From: a virus | Strand: one strand, 5' to 3' | Length of the DNA: 24,007 nucleotides | IMG/VR virus record: IMGVR_UViG_3300034198_014928 | Location: 1 to 24,007 of that record | Shown: positions 20,599 to 24,007 of the stretch, piece by piece | How positions within the stretch are numbered: the stretch's first letter is position 1 | Layout: each line of letters starts with the position of its first letter | Notes under the pieces: generated by a model | Seen by the model: the letters and a program-made list of their open reading frames with translations, nothing else | Told to the model about the DNA's origin: nothing | Database searches by the model: none | Translations under genes and position numbers: made by a program

Positions 20599-22703
20599 GC
20601 ACCGGCGGCAGCTACCCGCCGGGGGCCCGAGCTAACCTGGCCTCTGACAGTGAGATCCAGAGCCTCAACAACGAGATTCCGGGTTTCATCCACTCGACCC
20701 CCCTACAAGCTGAGGTTCCCCGTATGAATCCGACCGGTGTGGGGCAGGCCATGCCCGAGCCTTCCGTGATGAAGGTCGAAGACCTGGCACCGGGCGTCAT
20801 GGACCCGGAAGAGGCTGTCGAGGAAGAGGCAGCCGGCGAGCAGGTGTCCGTCTGCGTTGAAGTAGAGGTCAAGGTGCCGCGATCGGTGGACCTGCAGGAG
20901 CTGCAGGCCCGGGCCGGTGGCAAGAGCCTGGTGCAGCGCCGCGAGGCATCGATGCAGCTGCGGGCCGAGGGGGACGAGCTGTCGTTCAGCTTCTCCAGCG
21001 AGCAGCCGGTAGAGCGCTGGTTTGGGACCGAGGTGCTGAGCCACGACCCAGAAGCAGCGGACCTTTCGCGCCTGAATGATGGCGGGCCCTTCCTCTGGAA
21101 CCACGATCCCAACGCCGTGCTCGGCGTGCTGCGCAGTGCCGCCATGGGCGACGACCGCCGGGGCTACTGCTCGGTGAAGTGGAGCCGGAACGCCATGGCG
21201 CAAGAGAAGCGCCAGGACGTTGAGGACGGCATCCTGCGCAACGTGTCGTTTGCCTACTCGATCGACGACATGGTTGAGCGTGACGGCAACATGGTCGTGA
21301 CAAAATGGACGCCGCTGGAAGTCAGCCTGGTTTCAATCCCAGCTGACAACTCCGTCGGCCTGGGTCGTGCCTACAGCGAAGGCGATAGCATGACTGAGAA
21401 AGCCTCTGGCGAGCCAGGGGAGCCCGCGGCCTCTGCCGCATCACCCAACCCTCAACGTGAGGATTCCATGAGCACCACCCCTGAAGTGGAGGTGATCCGG
21501 GCGGAGGCCACAACGGCCGAACGCAACCGCATCGCCGCCATCACCGCCCTTGGCGAGAAGCTCGGAATGGCCGACCTGGCCGGCGAGCTGATCGATGGCG
21601 GGCGCAGCCTTGACGAGGCCCGCGCCGCCTTCCTTGACCAGCACACCCAGCGAGGCACCGTGACCACCCCTATCTCTGCCCCAGCGCCCGAGATTGGCCT
21701 CTCCGATAAGGAGGTGCGCCGCTTCTCGTTCGTTCGCGCACTCAACTACCTCGTCAACCCTTCTGATGCCAAGGCACGCAACGCCGCGGCCTTTGAAATC
21801 GAGGTGGGCGAGGCTGCCGCCAAGAAGTACGAGCGCAGCTCCAACGGCATCGTTGTTCCCAACGAGGTGCTCCAGCGTGACCTCGTGGTGGGCACCTCCA
21901 CCGCCGGCGGCAACCTGGTCGCCAGCGAGCTGCTGACGGGCTCTTTCATCGACCTCCTGCGGAACCGCATGGCGATGATGCAGGCCGGCGTGACCATGCT
22001 GAGCGGCCTCCAGGGCAACATTGCTATCCCGAGGCAATCGTCCGCGGCGACAGCGTACTGGGTCGGGGAAAACCAGTCGCCCACCGAAAGCCAGCAGGCC
22101 ATCGACCAAGTCAACATGACGCCCAAGACCGTGGGCGCCTATGTGGACTACAGCCGCCGCCTTCTCCTTCAGGCCAGCATCGACGTAGAGGCCATGGTCC
22201 GCAACGACCTCGCCCGCGTGATTGGCCTGGAGCTTGATCGCGCCGCCATCTACGGCACCGGCAGCACAAACCAGCCCCTCGGCCTGGTCAACACCACCGG
22301 CATCGGCAGCCAGACGATCACCACCTACGGAACCTTCGCCGAATACATCAGCATGGAGACGAAGGTGGCCGTGGCAAACGCCGACGCCGGCGCCATGCGC
22401 TACATCATCAACGCAACCGCCCGCGGCACCCTCAAGAGCACTGAAAAGTCGGCCACCTCGACCGCTCAGTTTGTCTACGCCGACGACGAGATCAACGGCT
22501 ACCCCGTGATCGTGTCGAACCAGCTGGGCACGAATGACTGTCTGTTTGGTGACTTCAGCCAGTTCATCGTCGGGATGTGGAGCGGCCTGGATCTGACCGT
22601 AGACCCCTATGCCGGTTCCACCGCTGGCACAGTGCGGATCATCGCCCTGCAGGACGTTGACTTTGCGGTCAAGCAGCCCGGCGCCTTCGTGTTCGGCACC
22701 TGA
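20595..22703 (+). CDS. Prohead protease (S78) fused to HK97-fold major capsid protein
   Basis: This 702-residue fusion carries a capsid maturation protease and the capsid subunit in one frame. Residues 1-85 are a variable acidic segment. Residues 100-270 form an S78 protease with WFGTEVLSHDPEAADLSRLN, catalytic His in PFLWNHDPNAVLGVL, and the catalytic Ser region PLEVSLVSIPADNSVG. Residues 270-380 form a scaffold-like Ala/Glu helix, and 380-702 the HK97-type capsid with SNGIVVPNEVLQRDL, AYWVGENQSPTESQQ and ending AVKQPGAFVFG. The start overlaps the portal stop as ATGA. Lambda-type terminase and portal with an HK97-type protease/capsid are a mosaic. An internal start may also make capsid protein alone. 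Confidence 0.93.
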   Translation: MSTGGSYPPGARANLASDSEIQSLNNEIPGFIHSTPLQAEVPRMNPTGVGQAMPEPSVMKVEDLAPGVMDPEEAVEEEAAGEQVSVCVEVEVKVPRSVDLQELQARAGGKSLVQRREASMQLRAEGDELSFSFSSEQPVERWFGTEVLSHDPEAADLSRLNDGGPFLWNHDPNAVLGVLRSAAMGDDRRGYCSVKWSRNAMAQEKRQDVEDGILRNVSFAYSIDDMVERDGNMVVTKWTPLEVSLVSIPADNSVGLGRAYSEGDSMTEKASGEPGEPAASAASPNPQREDSMSTTPEVEVIRAEATTAERNRIAAITALGEKLGMADLAGELIDGGRSLDEARAAFLDQHTQRGTVTTPISAPAPEIGLSDKEVRRFSFVRALNYLVNPSDAKARNAAAFEIEVGEAAAKKYERSSNGIVVPNEVLQRDLVVGTSTAGGNLVASELLTGSFIDLLRNRMAMMQAGVTMLSGLQGNIAIPRQSSAATAYWVGENQSPTESQQAIDQVNMTPKTVGAYVDYSRRLLLQASIDVEAMVRNDLARVIGLELDRAAIYGTGSTNQPLGLVNTTGIGSQTITTYGTFAEYISMETKVAVANADAGAMRYIINATARGTLKSTEKSATSTAQFVYADDEINGYPVIVSNQLGTNDCLFGDFSQFIVGMWSGLDLTVDPYAGSTAGTVRIIALQDVDFAVKQPGAFVFGT
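21459..21470 (+). promoter_or_regulatory. Possible internal ribosome-binding site and start for free capsid protein
   Basis: GAGGA (21459-21463) lies four bases before an in-frame ATG at 21468, codon 292 of the fusion, directly before MSTTPEVEVIRAEATTAERN. Starting here would give a 411-residue protein made of scaffold domain plus capsid, the length of a normal HK97-type precursor. Spacing is tighter than ideal. Whether it is used cannot be seen from sequence. Confidence 0.4.
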
Positions 22704-22708
22704 TCGCC

Positions 22709-22912
22709 ATGAAGATCGAGATCCTCAGCTCGGTCATGATCTCTGGGGAGCCGGTTGAGGCCGGCTCCTTTATCGAGGTCAGCCCGGCCGACGCCAGACT
22801 ACTGATCGGCATGAACAAGGCTCAGATCGCAGTTGAGCCTGACCCGCAACCGGAGCCCGAGGCTCCCAAGCGGACCCGCAAGTCCACCCCTACCTCCGAG
22901 GCTGAATCGTGA
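22709..22912 (+). CDS. Small head protein, hypothetical (67 aa)
   Basis: It starts five bases after the capsid stop. The first 45 residues (MKIEILSSVMISGEPVEAGS, then FIEVSPADARLLIGMNKAQIA) form a short beta-rich unit seen in many phages right after the capsid gene, followed by a Pro/Glu/Lys/Ser-rich disordered tail. Its exact role is not known; neck or decoration function is plausible. The stop overlaps the next start as GTGA. Confidence 0.7.
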   Translation: MKIEILSSVMISGEPVEAGSFIEVSPADARLLIGMNKAQIAVEPDPQPEPEAPKRTRKSTPTSEAES

Positions 22913-23292
22913 CCATCCTTCGCCAGGCGCTGGACAAGCTCCAGCTGACCGCTTTCCACCCCACTGCCGCCCGCACTGCCACCGGCAACGGCACCGGCAT
23001 CGACGTCCAGACTCTGGACGGCGACATCTTCCTGATCCTGGATTCGGCTGCCGGCACCGGCAGCTCCCCGACCCTGGACGTGAAGGTGCAGTCGTCTGAC
23101 ACCTCTGGCGGCACCTACACCGACATCACCGGCGCAACCTTCACCCAGGTGACCGGCACTGCTGCCCAGCAGGCCATCACCATTTCCAAGGATGAGGCCC
23201 GCCGCTGGATTCGCATCGTCTACACCGTGGGCGGCTCCACCCCCTCCTTCACCTTCTCGGTGAATGGCGTGGGCGTGAAGAAGTACGGCTGA
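22909..23292 (+). CDS. Beta-rich virion protein, probably head decoration or adaptor (127 aa)
   Basis: The GTG at 22909 overlaps the previous stop. The sequence is a chain of beta strands rich in Gly, Thr and Ser (GDIFLILDSAAGTGSSPTLD, YTDITGATFTQVTGTAAQQ, WIRIVYTVGGSTPSFTFSV), with RRWIRIVYTVGG at residues 98-109. Comparable proteins occur after capsid genes in many siphophages and are annotated as head or hypothetical proteins. A jelly-roll or Ig-like fold is likely. No enzymatic motif. A hairpin follows the stop. Confidence 0.65.
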   Translation: MTILRQALDKLQLTAFHPTAARTATGNGTGIDVQTLDGDIFLILDSAAGTGSSPTLDVKVQSSDTSGGTYTDITGATFTQVTGTAAQQAITISKDEARRWIRIVYTVGGSTPSFTFSVNGVGVKKYG

Positions 23293-23309
23293 TCGCAGCC
23301 GGCATGACT

Positions 23310-23335
23310 GCCCCGGCTCAGCGATGGGCCGGGGC
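23310..23335 (+). terminator. Hairpin between head genes
   Basis: GCCCCGGC (23310-23317) and GCCGGGGC (23328-23335) form a perfect 8-bp stem with a 10-base loop, followed by TTAA. It fills the 59-base gap after the 127-residue virion protein gene, one of the few gaps in this module. It probably lowers or ends transcription of the abundant capsid genes; the short T-run makes it weak. Confidence 0.55.
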
Positions 23336-23351
23336 TTAACACCGGAGACGA

Positions 23352-23954
23352 GTGGTGGCTTTCACTGAAGATCTATCCGTCTTCCTGCAGGACTTTGGGG
23401 TTGCCTGCACCGCGGGCAGCGTGACGGCCCTGGGGATTCTGGACATGCCCAGCCAGATCATCTCTGGCGACATGGTGCTCACCACTGACTACACCCTGAC
23501 CGCCCGGGCGGCAGACTTTGGGGGCCTGCTCTACGGCGATGGCATCACCGTGGATGGGGTCAATTACCAGGTGCGCGAGGTGCGCAAGCTGGACGATGGG
23601 ATGATGGTGGAGGTGGGCCTGCAGCGCCTGGCGCCAACGAGCACCGCCCCCGGCGCGAACCCGCGGGAGTTTGGCCTGGCTGACCTTACCGATGTCTCGA
23701 TCACGGATCCCCAAGTCGGCGACAAGCTGATCCGCGAGGCGACGCAGTGGGTCAACTACGCCGAGCCGGAAACGCTCATCGACGCATCCACTGCCGGCGC
23801 GATTTACGTTGGCACCGCCCCAGCTGGCACGGCAGAGGGCGACGCAGCCTGGACAATCATCCGCAGTCTGTTCTCTGCCGCCGGCATCCGCACCGGTAAA
23901 GGCACGTCAACCAATGTGACCTGGACTGGCCGCGCCAGCCACACCTACACCTGA
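23352..23954 (+). CDS. Head-tail attachment protein, gpFII-like N-terminus with extra C-terminal domain
   Basis: The frame opens with GTG GTG at 23352; GGAG at 23343-23346 fits either GTG, the second (23355) at the better distance. In 200 residues the first 95 (VAFTEDLSVFLQDFGVACTA, ADFGGLLYGDGITVDGVNYQ, VREVRKLDDGMMVEVGLQRL) match the pattern of lambda gpFII-like proteins that join head to tail. The remainder, with REFGLADLTDVSITDPQVGD and KLIREATQWVNYAEPE, resembles the 'L.DLTDV...GD.L......W' modules of phage fibre and tail proteins, then a Gly/Ala/Thr-rich end. Place after the capsid genes fits. Confidence 0.65.
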   Translation: MVAFTEDLSVFLQDFGVACTAGSVTALGILDMPSQIISGDMVLTTDYTLTARAADFGGLLYGDGITVDGVNYQVREVRKLDDGMMVEVGLQRLAPTSTAPGANPREFGLADLTDVSITDPQVGDKLIREATQWVNYAEPETLIDASTAGAIYVGTAPAGTAEGDAAWTIIRSLFSAAGIRTGKGTSTNVTWTGRASHTYT

Positions 23955-23957
23955 GCC

Positions 23958-24007
23958 ATGGCACTCCACACGAACAACCCAATCAACCGCGACGGCCACA
24001 CCTATGG
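23958..24007 (+). CDS. Start of a gene cut by the right window edge
   Basis: Three bases after the previous stop, an ATG opens a frame that stays open to the edge (MALHTNNPINRDGHTY). Only 16 codons are visible, so no function can be given. The position after a gpFII-like gene suggests a neck or tail protein. Confidence 0.5.
   Translation, partial: MALHTNNPINRDGHTY

Noticed and set aside
1-24007. CRISPR arrays, tRNA genes, insertion sequences and attachment sites
   Set aside because: No regularly spaced repeats, cloverleaf pattern, transposase motifs or terminal direct repeats were seen. Att sites cannot be judged without the flanking host sequence.

Overview
The window is a GC-rich, densely packed stretch of a tailed double-stranded DNA phage (siphovirus-like) or prophage. 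Genes overlap mostly by ATGA, GTGA or TGATG junctions, and nearly every gene with a recognisable family is viral. The host is not certain. The SSB has the WGKTAE..AANY..KG core that I associate from memory with cyanobacterial SSBs, so a high-GC picocyanobacterium (Cyanobium/Synechococcus-like) is my best guess. No integrase, lysis gene, tRNA or CRISPR array is visible.

Layout. (1) 1-3684, minus strand: an early recombination operon read leftward, made of a RecE-like exonuclease, a small membrane protein, a RecT-like annealase, a small helix-turn-helix protein and SSB. After ssb come three consecutive hairpins and then a chain of very small genes that runs off the left edge. (2) 3685-3831: a divergent control region. 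(3) 3832-9830, plus strand: a replication module with an SF2 helicase, a VRR-NUC nuclease, six small genes of unknown function and an 888-residue primase-helicase. (4) 9831-10256: a non-coding region with a hairpin terminator and six CTAAC/GTTAG elements around a pyrimidine-rich, AT-rich tract, a candidate replication origin. (5) 10257-10967: an isolated, possibly structural gene, followed by a second non-coding region that ends in a Fur-box-like palindrome. (6) 11284-16099: a DNA hypermodification cassette, parB-like / dpdA / gat-queC / folE / queD / phosphoribosyltransferase / queE. (7) 16104-24007: the start of the morphogenesis module, with small and large terminase, a gpW-like joining protein, a lambda-type portal, a prohead protease fused to the major capsid protein, small head proteins and a gpFII-like protein.

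The centre of interest is region 6. FolE, QueD, QueE and the QueC domain together make the 7-deazaguanine base preQ0 from GTP. DpdA is the TGT-like enzyme that exchanges guanine in DNA for a deazaguanine base. The glutamine amidotransferase domain fused to QueC is the signature of phages that carry 2'-deoxyarchaeosine (dG+). I infer that this phage replaces some DNA guanines with dG+, which would shield it from host restriction enzymes. Three details are less usual: a ParB-fold gene translationally coupled to dpdA, a phosphoribosyltransferase between queD and queE, and a 15/19 match to the canonical Fur box just upstream of the cassette.
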